Below, piece after piece: positions 47,173 to 56,220 of a stretch of 64,000 nt of DNA. Position 1 is the stretch's first letter. Every line of letters begins with the position of its first letter. The notes beneath the pieces were generated by a model, which worked only from the letters and a program-made list of their open reading frames with translations, ran no database searches and was not told the DNA's origin. Position numbers and translations under genes: made by a program. Source of the stretch: Actinomyces dentalis DSM 19115 (GTDB lineage Bacteria; Actinomycetota; Actinomycetes; Actinomycetales; Actinomycetaceae); assembly GCF_000429225.1 (NCBI RefSeq), contig NZ_AUBL01000001.1:119677-183676 (forward strand), given 5' to 3'.

Positions 47173-48579
47173 TCAGTTCCCGCTCTTGACGGCGTCGGCG
47201 CCCACGACCCCTTCGAGGCCCGCCACGTAGGACTTCACGGCCTCGTCGACCCCGGTCCCCATGACGACGTCGAGGGTCGCCTGCTGCAGCAGGGAGGAGA
47301 CCTGCGGGTACTGGGCCAGGCCGGGCCGGTAGGCCGTGATGGGCAGGACCTGCTCGGACACGAAGGAGAGCATGGGGTCGGAGGCCAGGAGCTTGGCGTT
47401 GACGTCGTTGCGCGGCGAGATCGACAGGGTGCCGGCCGCACGGGCCTCGAAGGCCTCCGCGGAGTTCATGAAGGCGAGCAGCTCCCAGGCCAGCGCCGGG
47501 TCGGCCGTGTTCGGGTTGAGCACCCTGGCGGTGCCCCCGGACATGGACACGAAGTCCTGCCCGTTGATCCCCGCCCCGGGCTTCACGGCGGGGATCTTGG
47601 CGTAGCCGACCGCGGTGTCCCTCTCCGCCATCGGGGCGGTGCCCACGCCCTCGGCGGGGTTGATGACGGAGCGCCAGAAGTAGTCGCCCTCGAACAGGAT
47701 GGCGATGCGGCCCGCGGCGAACTCCTGGAAGGAGGTGTCGCGCCCGGAGGCCTCCTGCTGGAGGACCGGGTCGCCCAGCCCCTCGTCGACGTAGATCGTC
47801 TTGTACAGGTTCAGCACCTGCCTCATGCCCTGGGTGTCGCCGGCCCAGGCGCCGTCGGCCCACAGGGGCCGGCCGGTCCCCATGAGCATGGGCAGCAGGC
47901 CCTGCATGGAGGTGGCCTCCCCCATGGCGGTGCCCGCGTTGAGCTGGACGGGGACCACGCCGGGCGCCTTGTCCTTGACGGCGCGGGCCGCGGCCAGGAT
48001 GTCGTCCCACGAGGCCGGCTGCCAGTCGGCGGGCAGCCCGGCCTTCTCGAAGACGGTCTTGTTGTAGTAGACCACCCGGCCGTCGGCCCCCTGCGGCACG
48101 CCGTAGCGCTTGCCCTCGAAGGAGGCGGCCCCCTGGATGGACTCGGGGATCTGCGCCCACCCGTCCCACGAGCCCGCCGCCGCGGCGACGTCCTCCAGTG
48201 GCTTGATGTAGCCGGCCTGCGCGTACTCCCCGATCCAGATGCCGTCCAGGGCGACGATGTCGGCCCCCTTGCCGGACTGGAAGTCCAGGGCCGTCTTCGT
48301 CTTGTAGTCCTCGTCGTCGACCCCCTGGGCCTCGAAGACGACGTCGACCTGCCTCCCGGCGCTCTTCTGGGCCTCCTTGAAGCCCGGGATGACCCACTCC
48401 TCGATCCACTTGGCCTCCGCGGCGTTCTTCCCGCCGCTGATGGCGTTGGTCATGATCCTCAGCGTCCCCGGCTTGGAGCCGGACCGGCCCCCGCCCCCGC
48501 ACGCCCCCAGCGCGAGCGCGGCCGAGGCCAGCGCCGCGCCCGTGAGCGCGCTGCGCCGCGAAATGAATGGTGTCCTCAT
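47173..48579 (-). CDS. Sugar-binding lipoprotein of the ABC importer
   Basis: 468 residues from ATG 48579, preferred over ATG 48585 because GGAGG then stands 9 bp ahead. Signal: basic SRRSALTG, hydrophobic stretch, lipobox LGACGG; the twin-Arg may allow Tat export. The mature part is a family 1 extracellular solute-binding protein (MTNAISGGKNAAEAKWIEEW start). Lipid-anchored outside the membrane, it captures a presumably mannose-containing oligosaccharide and delivers it to the two permeases encoded next. Confidence 0.92.
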   Translation of the reverse strand: MRTPFISRRSALTGAALASAALALGACGGGGRSGSKPGTLRIMTNAISGGKNAAEAKWIEEWVIPGFKEAQKSAGRQVDVVFEAQGVDDEDYKTKTALDFQSGKGADIVALDGIWIGEYAQAGYIKPLEDVAAAAGSWDGWAQIPESIQGAASFEGKRYGVPQGADGRVVYYNKTVFEKAGLPADWQPASWDDILAAARAVKDKAPGVVPVQLNAGTAMGEATSMQGLLPMLMGTGRPLWADGAWAGDTQGMRQVLNLYKTIYVDEGLGDPVLQQEASGRDTSFQEFAAGRIAILFEGDYFWRSVINPAEGVGTAPMAERDTAVGYAKIPAVKPGAGINGQDFVSMSGGTARVLNPNTADPALAWELLAFMNSAEAFEARAAGTLSISPRNDVNAKLLASDPMLSFVSEQVLPITAYRPGLAQYPQVSSLLQQATLDVVMGTGVDEAVKSYVAGLEGVVGADAVKSGN

Positions 48580-48660
48580 CTTCATCTACCTCCGTGGTTG
48601 TGTGTTGTTCTCCTCCCCGCGGCCCACCGCGGCCGGCCGGGGAGCGGCGCCGGGCGGGCC

Positions 48661-49848
48661 TCAGCCCCGTCCGGCCTCGGAATCGGGGTCGGGCGCCACC
48701 CCCGCGCCGGCGGCGCACGCCCGCCACAGGCGCTGGGCGGTCACCAGGTCGGCGCGGGCGGCCGCCGGGCCCGGCCCCGCGGCATCCCGGCCGCGCGCCA
48801 GCGCGACCAGCTCGTACAGCTCGCGCTCGAAGGCCTCCTCCTGGGGCCAGGCGGTCCGGGCGACGGCGCTGCCCAGGTCCGGGCCCGCCGAGCGCACCCG
48901 CAGGGCCGTGGGGGCGTTGAGCAGGTAGGGGGTGGCGAATTCGAGCTCGATGCTCCCCTCGTCGTGGTGGACGACGATGCGCTCGCGGTACTCGGGGTAG
49001 TGGGCGATGAAGTGCCACCCCAGGTGCCAGGGGATCGCCCCGCCGTCGGCGCCGCGGGCGCGGGTGGTGCCCTGGGCGACGACGCTGCCGGGCAGGGCCC
49101 CGCCGGTGCGCGCCGCGGCCGTCACGTCTTCGAGGGGCAGGCCGAGCGCGCGCGTCAGGGCGATGTCGTGGATGATCGAGCCGAGGATGACGTCGGTGTA
49201 CAGGCGGCGCATGGCGTCGTGGTCGGCCAGGGCGCCCAGGGCCTGGCGCACGGCCCGGTCGGTGCGGGCGGCGAGCCCGTCGCGCGATGCGGGGTCCGCG
49301 TCGTCCTCCGGCGGGTCGAGGCGGGCGAAGCGGAGCTGGGCGGCGTCGGCGGGGTGGAGGACCTCGACGCCCAGGTGGCGCGGGCGCAGCCCGTCGAGGA
49401 GGGCGCGGGCCCGGGCCACCGCGGGGTCGTGCTCCTTCATGTAGCCCACGCGGATCCACTCGTCGGGTTCGGCCCCCAGGCGCTCCAGGCCGGCCTGGAG
49501 CCGGTCGAGCTCGCCGTGGGACAGGGCCAGCGGCTTCTCCACCAGGACGCGCACCCCGGCGCGAACCAGGGCCAGGGCGTCGTCGACGTGGCTGCCGCTG
49601 GTGGCCAGGATCGCGCAGTCGACCCGGACGCGGCCCCCTTCGATGGCCTCCACGAGGGCCCCGACGCTGGTGAAGCGCCCGCCGGCGGGCACGCCGCCCA
49701 GCTCGGCGTGGCGCGCCAGGCGCGCGGGGGAGAGCTCGACGAGGGCCGTGAGGCGGACCAGGCGGTGGTTGCGGCGCAGCAGGGGCAGGTGCACGGCCTG
49801 GGAGATGACGCCCAGGCCCGCCAGCGCGACGCGCACGGGCCCGGTCAC
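48661..49848 (-). CDS. Gfo/Idh/MocA-family oxidoreductase
   Basis: 395 residues from GTG 49848, which overlaps the stop of the upstream gene. N-terminal Rossmann fold (VALAGLGVISQAVHLPLLRR) and VEKPLALSHGE, the usual Lys-containing motif, followed by a C-terminal alpha/beta domain. It probably oxidises or epimerises a sugar or inositol derivative using NAD(P). The neighbouring TIM-barrel isomerase and mannosidase suggest a role in modified hexose breakdown. Exact substrate unknown. Confidence 0.87.
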   Translation of the reverse strand: MTGPVRVALAGLGVISQAVHLPLLRRNHRLVRLTALVELSPARLARHAELGGVPAGGRFTSVGALVEAIEGGRVRVDCAILATSGSHVDDALALVRAGVRVLVEKPLALSHGELDRLQAGLERLGAEPDEWIRVGYMKEHDPAVARARALLDGLRPRHLGVEVLHPADAAQLRFARLDPPEDDADPASRDGLAARTDRAVRQALGALADHDAMRRLYTDVILGSIIHDIALTRALGLPLEDVTAAARTGGALPGSVVAQGTTRARGADGGAIPWHLGWHFIAHYPEYRERIVVHHDEGSIELEFATPYLLNAPTALRVRSAGPDLGSAVARTAWPQEEAFERELYELVALARGRDAAGPGPAAARADLVTAQRLWRACAAGAGVAPDPDSEAGRG

Positions 49849-50753
49849 GGGATCCACCTGCGCAGGAGCTCGCGGTTGCGCACCTGGTCGGCCCCGGCCC
49901 GCTCGACGTCGCCCCGCTCGAGCAGGACCGCGTCCTGCTCGACGACGAGGTAGCCGTCGTAGCCGCCGGCGACGATGCGGTCCATGAGCCCGGCCACGTC
50001 GAGGTCGCCGTCGCCCAGGGCGGTGAACGCCCGGCCCTCCCACAGCCGGCGCAGGGCGTCGGGGCCCCGGCCCGCCCGGGGCAGGACGGAGGCGTCGACG
50101 TCCTTGAGGTGGATGTGGTTGATGCGATCGCGCCACCTGTCGAGGCCCTCCAGGGGGTCGCCCCCGGCCAGCAGGAGGTGGCCCGAGTCGAGGGTCAGGC
50201 CCACCGAGGTGTCGCGCAGCAGCCTGTCGATCTCGGCGGGGGTCTCCACGTAGGTGGCCGCGTGGTGGTGGAACGTCGGCTCCAGCCCGAGGCCGCGGGC
50301 GAGGGCGCACACGCACTCGAGGTGCTCGACGAGGGCCGCCCACGCGCGCCCGTCCGCCTCCAGGCCGGGGCCCCCGCCGGGGCGGGCGCGGCGCGCCTCG
50401 TCGCCGGAGTCGGCCAGGGTGGGCCTGGGTGGCGGCCCGTCCTGGGCGCGCGCGAGCAGGGCGAGGTCCTCGAGCACGGGCAGCGCCCGGGCCAGCGCGG
50501 CGTCGAACCCGGCGTCGTCCCCGGTCAGGGGCAGGTCGATCCACGCCCCGCACAGCAGCAGGCCGCGCCCGGCGAGCGCGTCGGCCAGGGCCCGTCCCGT
50601 CCCGAACAGGCCGCGGGGCCCCAGGTCGACGGCGTCGTACCCGGCCGCGGCGACGGCGTCGAGCAGCTCGCCGCCCGCGGGCGGGGGGACGAGCTCCGGC
50701 CTGGCGAGGTCGAAGACCCCGTAGGACACGGGGGCGTTGGCAACAGTGATCAT
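49845..50753 (-). CDS. Sugar phosphate isomerase/epimerase-like TIM barrel
   Basis: 302 residues from ATG 50753. An AP-endonuclease-2-type TIM barrel related to IolE/IolI/xylose isomerase-like proteins: starts with NAPVSYGVFD, has metal ligands in PTFHHHAATYVET, LTLDSGHLLLAGGDP and INHIHLKDVD. It probably isomerises or dehydrates a keto-sugar or inosose. First gene of the import/degradation operon; the AT-rich promoter/operator area lies right upstream. Confidence 0.87.
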   Translation of the reverse strand: MITVANAPVSYGVFDLARPELVPPPAGGELLDAVAAAGYDAVDLGPRGLFGTGRALADALAGRGLLLCGAWIDLPLTGDDAGFDAALARALPVLEDLALLARAQDGPPPRPTLADSGDEARRARPGGGPGLEADGRAWAALVEHLECVCALARGLGLEPTFHHHAATYVETPAEIDRLLRDTSVGLTLDSGHLLLAGGDPLEGLDRWRDRINHIHLKDVDASVLPRAGRGPDALRRLWEGRAFTALGDGDLDVAGLMDRIVAGGYDGYLVVEQDAVLLERGDVERAGADQVRNRELLRRWIP

Positions 50754-50807
50754 GGCTCTCCCGCCGACATGCGCGGCGCCACGTCCTCAGGGCGCCGTCG
50801 GCATTAT

Positions 50808-50820
50808 TCTGAAGTCCAGA
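50808..50820. promoter_or_regulatory. Imperfect palindrome in the operon promoter region
   Basis: TCTGAAGTCCAGA (arms TCTG/CAGA) within an A/T-rich patch ATTATTCTGAAGTCCAGATT between the first operon gene and the ROK regulator gene. Probable operator for the ROK protein; the patch also offers the only promoter-like A/T sequence here. Confidence 0.4.
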
Positions 50821-50897
50821 TTAAATCGTGTCAAGCCCGCCCCCCGACCGTCACCGCTTCGTGACCGCCCGCCCCCGGTCGGCCCTCCCCGCCCCGC

Positions 50898-52112
50898 TCA
50901 GCGACCGGCCGAGAGGGGCGCGCGCGGCACGTAGAGGCTGTCGTGCACCACCGAGGCGGCCCCGATCGCGCCGACGTTCTCACCCATGGCCGTGGACACC
51001 ACCGTCACCGGGTGCGGCCCCCGGGCCGAGGGGCGCCGCACCGCCCGCCTGGCCGCGGGCGCGTACCACGGCTCCAGCAAACGCCAGTACGGGCCGCCGA
51101 ACACCACCATGTCGGCGTCGAGCAGCTCGGTCGCCATCATGACCAGCTCGGCCATCCGCTCCGCCGCCCCTCCCAGCAGCCGATCCGCGCGCTCATCCCC
51201 GCCCCCCGCCAACGAGCACAGCTCCGCGAAGCGCCGCTCCAGGGCCACGAAGTCCGAACGCGACGGCAGGGGCCCGGGCTGAATCCCCAGAGCATGGGCC
51301 CGCTCCACCAGAACGGCGGGATCATTGGCCATCCCCGGGGGCTCGCCGGGGGCGTTGGGGCCCAGGGCCGTCATCATCGCCCCCACCTCCCCGCTATTGC
51401 CCGAGAACCCGCGCACCGGATCGCCGTTGACCGACAACCCCAGCCCCGTCCCCGTCCCCACGTAGACGAACACCATCGTCGAATCCAGCGACTCCCCGGC
51501 CCGCACCCAATTCTCCCCGATCACCGCCGCCAGCGTGTCCTTGACCACCGGCACGGGCATCCGCAGCTGCTCGCCCAGGATCCCGCCCAGGGGCACCCTG
51601 GCCCACCCGGGCAGCCACACCGCGCTGTCGGGCGCCCCGGTCGCCGGATCCACCGGCCCCGGCAGCGCCAGGCAGGCGCCGACCAGCCGGCGCTCATCCA
51701 CCGAGCCGTCCCGAATGAGCCGGCGCACCATCGCGGCGATCTTCACCATCGCCGAACGCGGATCATCGACATCCACATCGGTCGACGAGGCCGACGCCCT
51801 CACCTCACCGCCCAGATCCAGCGCCACAACGGTGATCAGGGAGGGATCGACGTGCACCCCCACGGCGATGCGCGCGGAGGCGACGATATCCAGGATCGTG
51901 CGCGGACGCCCCCTGCCATTGACCCTGGTCCCCACCTCGGCCAGCAGACCCCGCCCCTGAAGACCGCGCACGATCGCCGACACCGTCTGCACCGACAGCC
52001 CCGTCGAAGCGGCCACATCCCGCTGACTGGAAGCACCCAGACGGCGGAAGGCGTGAATGACGACGTTCTCGTTGTACCTGCCCAGACCCGTCAGACTGGT
52101 GCCCGCCCTCAT
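50898..52112 (-). CDS. ROK-family transcriptional regulator
   Basis: 404 residues from ATG 52112, selected because AGGAGG precedes it at 8 bp; ATG 52139 is an alternative. N-terminal winged HTH (SQRDVAASTGLSVQTVSAIV) followed by a ROK sugar-kinase-like domain with YVGTGTGLGLSVNG. The usual ROK zinc motif CxCGxxGC is missing and the normal GEVGH is GEVGA, so ligand binding may differ. It likely represses the downstream operon and releases on binding a sugar. Lies between the GH2 gene and that operon. Confidence 0.88.
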   Translation of the reverse strand: MRAGTSLTGLGRYNENVVIHAFRRLGASSQRDVAASTGLSVQTVSAIVRGLQGRGLLAEVGTRVNGRGRPRTILDIVASARIAVGVHVDPSLITVVALDLGGEVRASASSTDVDVDDPRSAMVKIAAMVRRLIRDGSVDERRLVGACLALPGPVDPATGAPDSAVWLPGWARVPLGGILGEQLRMPVPVVKDTLAAVIGENWVRAGESLDSTMVFVYVGTGTGLGLSVNGDPVRGFSGNSGEVGAMMTALGPNAPGEPPGMANDPAVLVERAHALGIQPGPLPSRSDFVALERRFAELCSLAGGGDERADRLLGGAAERMAELVMMATELLDADMVVFGGPYWRLLEPWYAPAARRAVRRPSARGPHPVTVVSTAMGENVGAIGAASVVHDSLYVPRAPLSAGR

Positions 52113-52181
52113 CGAACCGCCCTCCTGCGCATCCCGCACCGCACGGGGCGCACCCCTACACCATAAGGGCGGGCGCCGCGG

Positions 52182-53969
52182 CTACGCGCGGCGGACGCGG
52201 GCGAAGGCCCCCTCCAGCTCCCGGTTGAGCCGAGCCATGAGCGCCGGATCGACCTTGACGACCACCCGGTCATAGGTCATCAGCCCATTGCTCTCGCGCT
52301 CGACATCACTGACCTGCGTATAGGTGCAGGCCGCCAGACCCCCGGCGACCAGCGGCACCAGCTGACCGCGGTAGAGCTCCGTCATCGCCCGCGCCAGAGC
52401 CCCCCGATCCCCCAGGAAGCGGTAGCCGAAGGGAGCCCCGGGCCAGGCGCGCCCCTCGACGACCAGATTCAGACCCCCGAACTCCGACAGGTAGAAGGCC
52501 CGCCCATCGCCCCGGGGCGGCGCGACCAGCCGCAGCACGTAGCGGTGCCGACTGCGGAAGTCCCCGCCGCCCTGATCGAACCAGCCCGAGGCGGCGTCGA
52601 CCAGACGAGTCGGATCCGCGCGGCGCACGAACCGCTCCGCGCCCCGGGCGTCGAACTGCCCCCAGCCCTCGTTGAAGGGCACCCACACGACAATGCACGG
52701 ATGGCCGCGCAAGTGGCGGATCACGCCCGCCAGCTCGCGCACGAACCGCCCGCGCCCCGCGGCCCCGCCCCGCCCCGTCCAACGGCGGAAGACGGCCCAA
52801 CGGTCCGGGAGCGTCAGCCCCAGCGCCTGCACGGCCCCCGAGGCCCGGATCCCCAGGGGCGGCACGCCTCCCGAGACCATGTCCTGAACCACCATGAGAC
52901 CGAGCCGGTCGCACAGGTGGTAGAAGCGGCGGGACTCGACCTTGACGTGAACGCGCACGGCGTTGAACCCCATGCGCCTGAGCGTGGTCAGATCGTGCAG
53001 GAGCGCCGCCTCGTCAGGGGGAGTCATGCCCGACTCCGGCCAGTAGCCCTGGGACAGGGGGGCGTTGACGAGGACGGGCTCCCCATTGAGCAGCACGCAC
53101 CGGCCGGGCCCGCCCGCGCTCGCGGCGGAGAGCGCCACGGTGCGCAGGGCCGACCACGTGCGCACCTCGTCCCCGCCCGCGCGGATCGTGAAGCGGTACA
53201 GGGCGGGGGAGTCGGGGGACCAGGGCAGCGGGTCGGGGATGTCCACGCGGTTCCAGGCGCCCGTGGTGCCCGCGGCGCGCAGGCGCCCGCCGTCGGGCAG
53301 ATCGACCTCGACCTCGAGGGGTCCGCGCCCGTCGCCCTCGACGCCCACCCGCAGACGGAACCCCGTCAGGTCCGGCTCGGACCGGATGTCCACCGCCTCG
53401 ATCGCCGTGCGGGGCAGCGGCTCCATCCACACGCTGCCCCAGATGCCCGAGGTGGCCGTGTACCAGATGGTCCGGGGGTTCAGGGACTGCTTGCCCCGCT
53501 GGATGTCGCGGGTGTCGGTCGGGTCGGCGACCTCGAGGCCCAGCTCGACGGCGTCGCGGTCCGTGTCGGCCACATCGACGTGGAAGGGCAGGTAGCCGCC
53601 CGTGTGGCGCGCGGCGGGGCGCCCGTCGATCATGACCTCGCACTCGTGGTCCACGGCGCAGAAGTGGATGCGGATCCGCTCCCCCCTCCACGCGGGCGGG
53701 ATGGGGACGGGGCGGCGGTAGTGGAGGCGCTCGTCGGGCAGCAGGGGGCGGGCGACGCCGGAGGCGGGCGTCTCCACGGCGAAGGGCACGAGGACGGGCC
53801 GCCACTGGCCGGGCGCGGGCCCGGGGGAGCCGGCCGGGACGATCGCGCACTGCCACCACCCGTTGAGGCTCTCCCACCGGGCGCGCTCCATCATGGGGTC
53901 GGGGTGCTCGGGCAGGGGGATGCGCGGCAGATCCCGCCCCCAGGGTGTGCACAGCCGGTCGGCCTCCAT
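52182..53969 (-). CDS. GH2 family glycoside hydrolase
   Basis: 595 residues from ATG 53969. N-terminal jelly-roll sugar-binding domain (ESLNGWWQCA), immunoglobulin-like middle domain, and TIM barrel with acid/base Glu in VVWVPFNEGWG and nucleophile Glu in FYLSEFGG. Family 2 includes beta-galactosidases, glucuronidases and beta-mannosidases; the mannosidase neighbourhood favours a beta-mannosidase or related exo-enzyme, but sequence alone does not decide. No signal peptide, hence cytoplasmic. The 69-bp gap to the ROK gene suggests a shared transcript. Confidence 0.88.
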   Translation of the reverse strand: MEADRLCTPWGRDLPRIPLPEHPDPMMERARWESLNGWWQCAIVPAGSPGPAPGQWRPVLVPFAVETPASGVARPLLPDERLHYRRPVPIPPAWRGERIRIHFCAVDHECEVMIDGRPAARHTGGYLPFHVDVADTDRDAVELGLEVADPTDTRDIQRGKQSLNPRTIWYTATSGIWGSVWMEPLPRTAIEAVDIRSEPDLTGFRLRVGVEGDGRGPLEVEVDLPDGGRLRAAGTTGAWNRVDIPDPLPWSPDSPALYRFTIRAGGDEVRTWSALRTVALSAASAGGPGRCVLLNGEPVLVNAPLSQGYWPESGMTPPDEAALLHDLTTLRRMGFNAVRVHVKVESRRFYHLCDRLGLMVVQDMVSGGVPPLGIRASGAVQALGLTLPDRWAVFRRWTGRGGAAGRGRFVRELAGVIRHLRGHPCIVVWVPFNEGWGQFDARGAERFVRRADPTRLVDAASGWFDQGGGDFRSRHRYVLRLVAPPRGDGRAFYLSEFGGLNLVVEGRAWPGAPFGYRFLGDRGALARAMTELYRGQLVPLVAGGLAACTYTQVSDVERESNGLMTYDRVVVKVDPALMARLNRELEGAFARVRRA

Positions 53970-54136
53970 GCGATCCTCGCTCTCGTGCCCGGCCGGGCCG
54001 CGGCGTCCGCCCGGCCCCTCGTCTGCGAACCGTTCTACACCGCCATCCGGCGCGCGTCCGCCCGAGTCCCGGCGCCGCGGCGAAGAACCCCCTCGACGCG
54101 GCGCCGGACGCTCCCGGCGGATCGCGCCGGCCCCGG

Positions 54137-54142
54137 TAGACT
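54137..54142 (+). promoter_or_regulatory. Putative -10 box (TAGACT) for the methyltransferase gene
   Basis: TAGACT identical to the element before pgi. A transcript starting 6-8 bp later would have a leader of about 40 bases containing AGGAGG. No clear -35. Confidence 0.35.
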
Positions 54143-54187
54143 CGCCGCGGGCCCGGGCGAGGGGGCATTCGAAGGTGAGGAGGGCCC

Positions 54188-55258
54188 TTGATCAAGTACC
54201 TGGGATCCAAGCGGGTCCTCGTGCCGGTCCTGGGGGAGATCTTCGCCGCCTCGCGGGCGCGCACCGCCCTGGACCTGTTCACGGGGACCACCCGCGTCGC
54301 CCAGGAGATGTGCCGCCGCGGCCTGCGCACCACCGCCGTCGACATCGCCACCTACTCCGAGGCGCTGGCGCGCACCTACGTCGAGGCCGACGCCGACGCC
54401 GCGGACCACGGGGCCATCGCCGAGGCCCTGGCGCGCCTGAACGCCCTGCCCGGGCGCCGCGGCTACGTCACGCGGACCTTCTGCGAGGACAGCCGCTACT
54501 TCCAGCCCGCCAACGGCATGCGCATCGACGCGATCCGCCAGGCCATCGAGGCCGACTACGCGGGCACCTGGCTCCACCCGATCCTGCTCACCAGCCTGCT
54601 GGAGGCGGCCGACGCCGTCGACTCCACCGTGGGCATACAGATGTCCTACCTCAAGACGTGGGCGCCGCGCTCCTACAAGCCGCTGGTGCTCAGGGCCCCG
54701 GTGCTCACCCCGGGGCGGGGCCGGGCCCTGCGCGCCGACGCCACGAAGATCGTCGACGAGCTGGAGCCCGTGGACCTGGCCTACCTCGACCCGCCCTACA
54801 ACCAGCACCGCTACTTCACCAACTACCACGTGTGGGAGACCCTCGTGCGCTGGGACGCCCCGGAGCACTACGGCGTGGCCTGCAAGCGGGTCGACGCCCG
54901 CGACCAGGCCACCAAGAGCGTGTTCAACCGCCGGCGCGAGATGCCCCGGGCCCTGGCGGGGCTCATCGCGCGGGTCAGGGCCGAGGTCCTGGTCCTGTCC
55001 TTCTCCGACGAGGGCTTCGTCCCGCTCGAGGACCTGATGGCCATGTGCGGGCAGCGCGGGCGGTCGGTCGAGGTCCTCGCCTTCGACTCGGCCCGCTACA
55101 ACGGCGCGCGCATCGGCGTCTTCAACGCCTCGGGGCAGAAGGTGGGGAGGATCAGCCACACCCGCAACACGGAGTACGTGCTGCTGGCGGGGGAGCCGGA
55201 GCGGATCGCGCGCATGAGCGAGCGGGCCCGGCGGGCCGGGACGCGCTCGACGGCGTAG
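54188..55258 (+). CDS. N6-adenine-specific DNA methyltransferase (D12 class), orphan
   Basis: 356 residues starting with TTG 54188 (AGGAGG at 54178-54183), giving MIKYLGSKR. SAM motif I DLFTGTTRVAQEM and catalytic motif IV DPPY in LAYLDPPYNQHRYFTNYHVW; order as in FokI/Dam-type D12 enzymes. It should methylate adenine in DNA. No restriction endonuclease gene lies beside it, so it may be a regulatory or phage-derived orphan methylase, or protect against an enzyme encoded elsewhere. Target site cannot be predicted. An aldo/keto reductase gene follows 9 bp after the stop. Confidence 0.9.
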   Translation: MIKYLGSKRVLVPVLGEIFAASRARTALDLFTGTTRVAQEMCRRGLRTTAVDIATYSEALARTYVEADADAADHGAIAEALARLNALPGRRGYVTRTFCEDSRYFQPANGMRIDAIRQAIEADYAGTWLHPILLTSLLEAADAVDSTVGIQMSYLKTWAPRSYKPLVLRAPVLTPGRGRALRADATKIVDELEPVDLAYLDPPYNQHRYFTNYHVWETLVRWDAPEHYGVACKRVDARDQATKSVFNRRREMPRALAGLIARVRAEVLVLSFSDEGFVPLEDLMAMCGQRGRSVEVLAFDSARYNGARIGVFNASGQKVGRISHTRNTEYVLLAGEPERIARMSERARRAGTRSTA

Positions 55259-55267
55259 GGTCTGACT

Positions 55268-56101
55268 ATGAGTGACATCACCCTGACTCTGCCCCCCATC
55301 GGGTTCGGCACCTACGCCCTGCGCGGCCGGTCCGGGGCCGATGCCGTCACCTCGGCGATCCGCAACGGCTACCGCCTCATCGACTCGGCCTTCTCCTACG
55401 AGAACGAGGCGAGCGTGGCCGACGGCGTCGCGCGCGCCGTCGACGAGGGGGCCGCCGCGCGCGAGGACCTCATCGTCACCTCCAAGATCCCCGGGCGTCA
55501 CTTCGGCTACGAGCCGGCGCTGGCCGCGATCGAGGAGTCGGCGGCCCGCATGCGCGTCATCGGCCCCATCGACCTCTACCTCATCCACTGGCCCAACCCG
55601 CTCCAGGACAAGTACGTGGACACCTGGCGGGCGCTCATCGAGGCGCGCGAGCGCGGGCTCGTGCGCGCCATCGGGGTCTCGAATTTCCTGCCCGGGCACA
55701 TCGAGCGGCTGGAGGCGGCCACCGGGGTGCTGCCGGCGGTCAACCAGATCGAGAGCCACCCGCGCTTCCCCAACACCGGGCTCATCGCCTACGACGCCGA
55801 GCGCGGTATCGCCACGGAGGCGTGGAGCCCGCTCGGGCGGGACTCGAACCTGCTGGCCGAGGCGGTCATCGTCGACGTCGCCGCGGCGCACGCCATCACG
55901 GCCGCGCAGGCGGTGCTCGCCTGGCACGTGGCGCGGGGCGTCACCCCCATTCCGAAGTCCGCCAACCCCCACCGCCAAGAGGAGAACCTGGCCTCGCAGG
56001 CGGTGCTCCTCAGCCCCGCCGAGGTCGGGGCCATCACCTCGCTGGGCCGCCCCGACGGCCGCCTCGCCGGCCAGGACCCGGAGACCTACGAGGAGATGTG
56101 A
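55268..56101 (+). CDS. Aldo/keto reductase
   Basis: 277 residues from ATG 55268. AKR (beta/alpha)8 barrel with catalytic Asp/Tyr in LIDSAFSYENE, Lys in VTSKIPG and His in YLIHWPNP; cofactor region IPKSANPHR near the C-terminus. Reduces an aldehyde or ketone with NADPH; substrate unknown. It is 9 bp after the methyltransferase gene and probably co-transcribed. Confidence 0.92.
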   Translation: MSDITLTLPPIGFGTYALRGRSGADAVTSAIRNGYRLIDSAFSYENEASVADGVARAVDEGAAAREDLIVTSKIPGRHFGYEPALAAIEESAARMRVIGPIDLYLIHWPNPLQDKYVDTWRALIEARERGLVRAIGVSNFLPGHIERLEAATGVLPAVNQIESHPRFPNTGLIAYDAERGIATEAWSPLGRDSNLLAEAVIVDVAAAHAITAAQAVLAWHVARGVTPIPKSANPHRQEENLASQAVLLSPAEVGAITSLGRPDGRLAGQDPETYEEM

Positions 56102-56220
56102 GCCCGCCTCGTTGCGTGCGCCGCCGGGTGGGGTGCAGGGTCGGGCTGCCCGGGAGGGGGGCGGTTGCGCCGCCGCTTTTCCCGTTGTCCTGAATGTCCC
56201 TGCGTTCCTGGGAGCCGATT

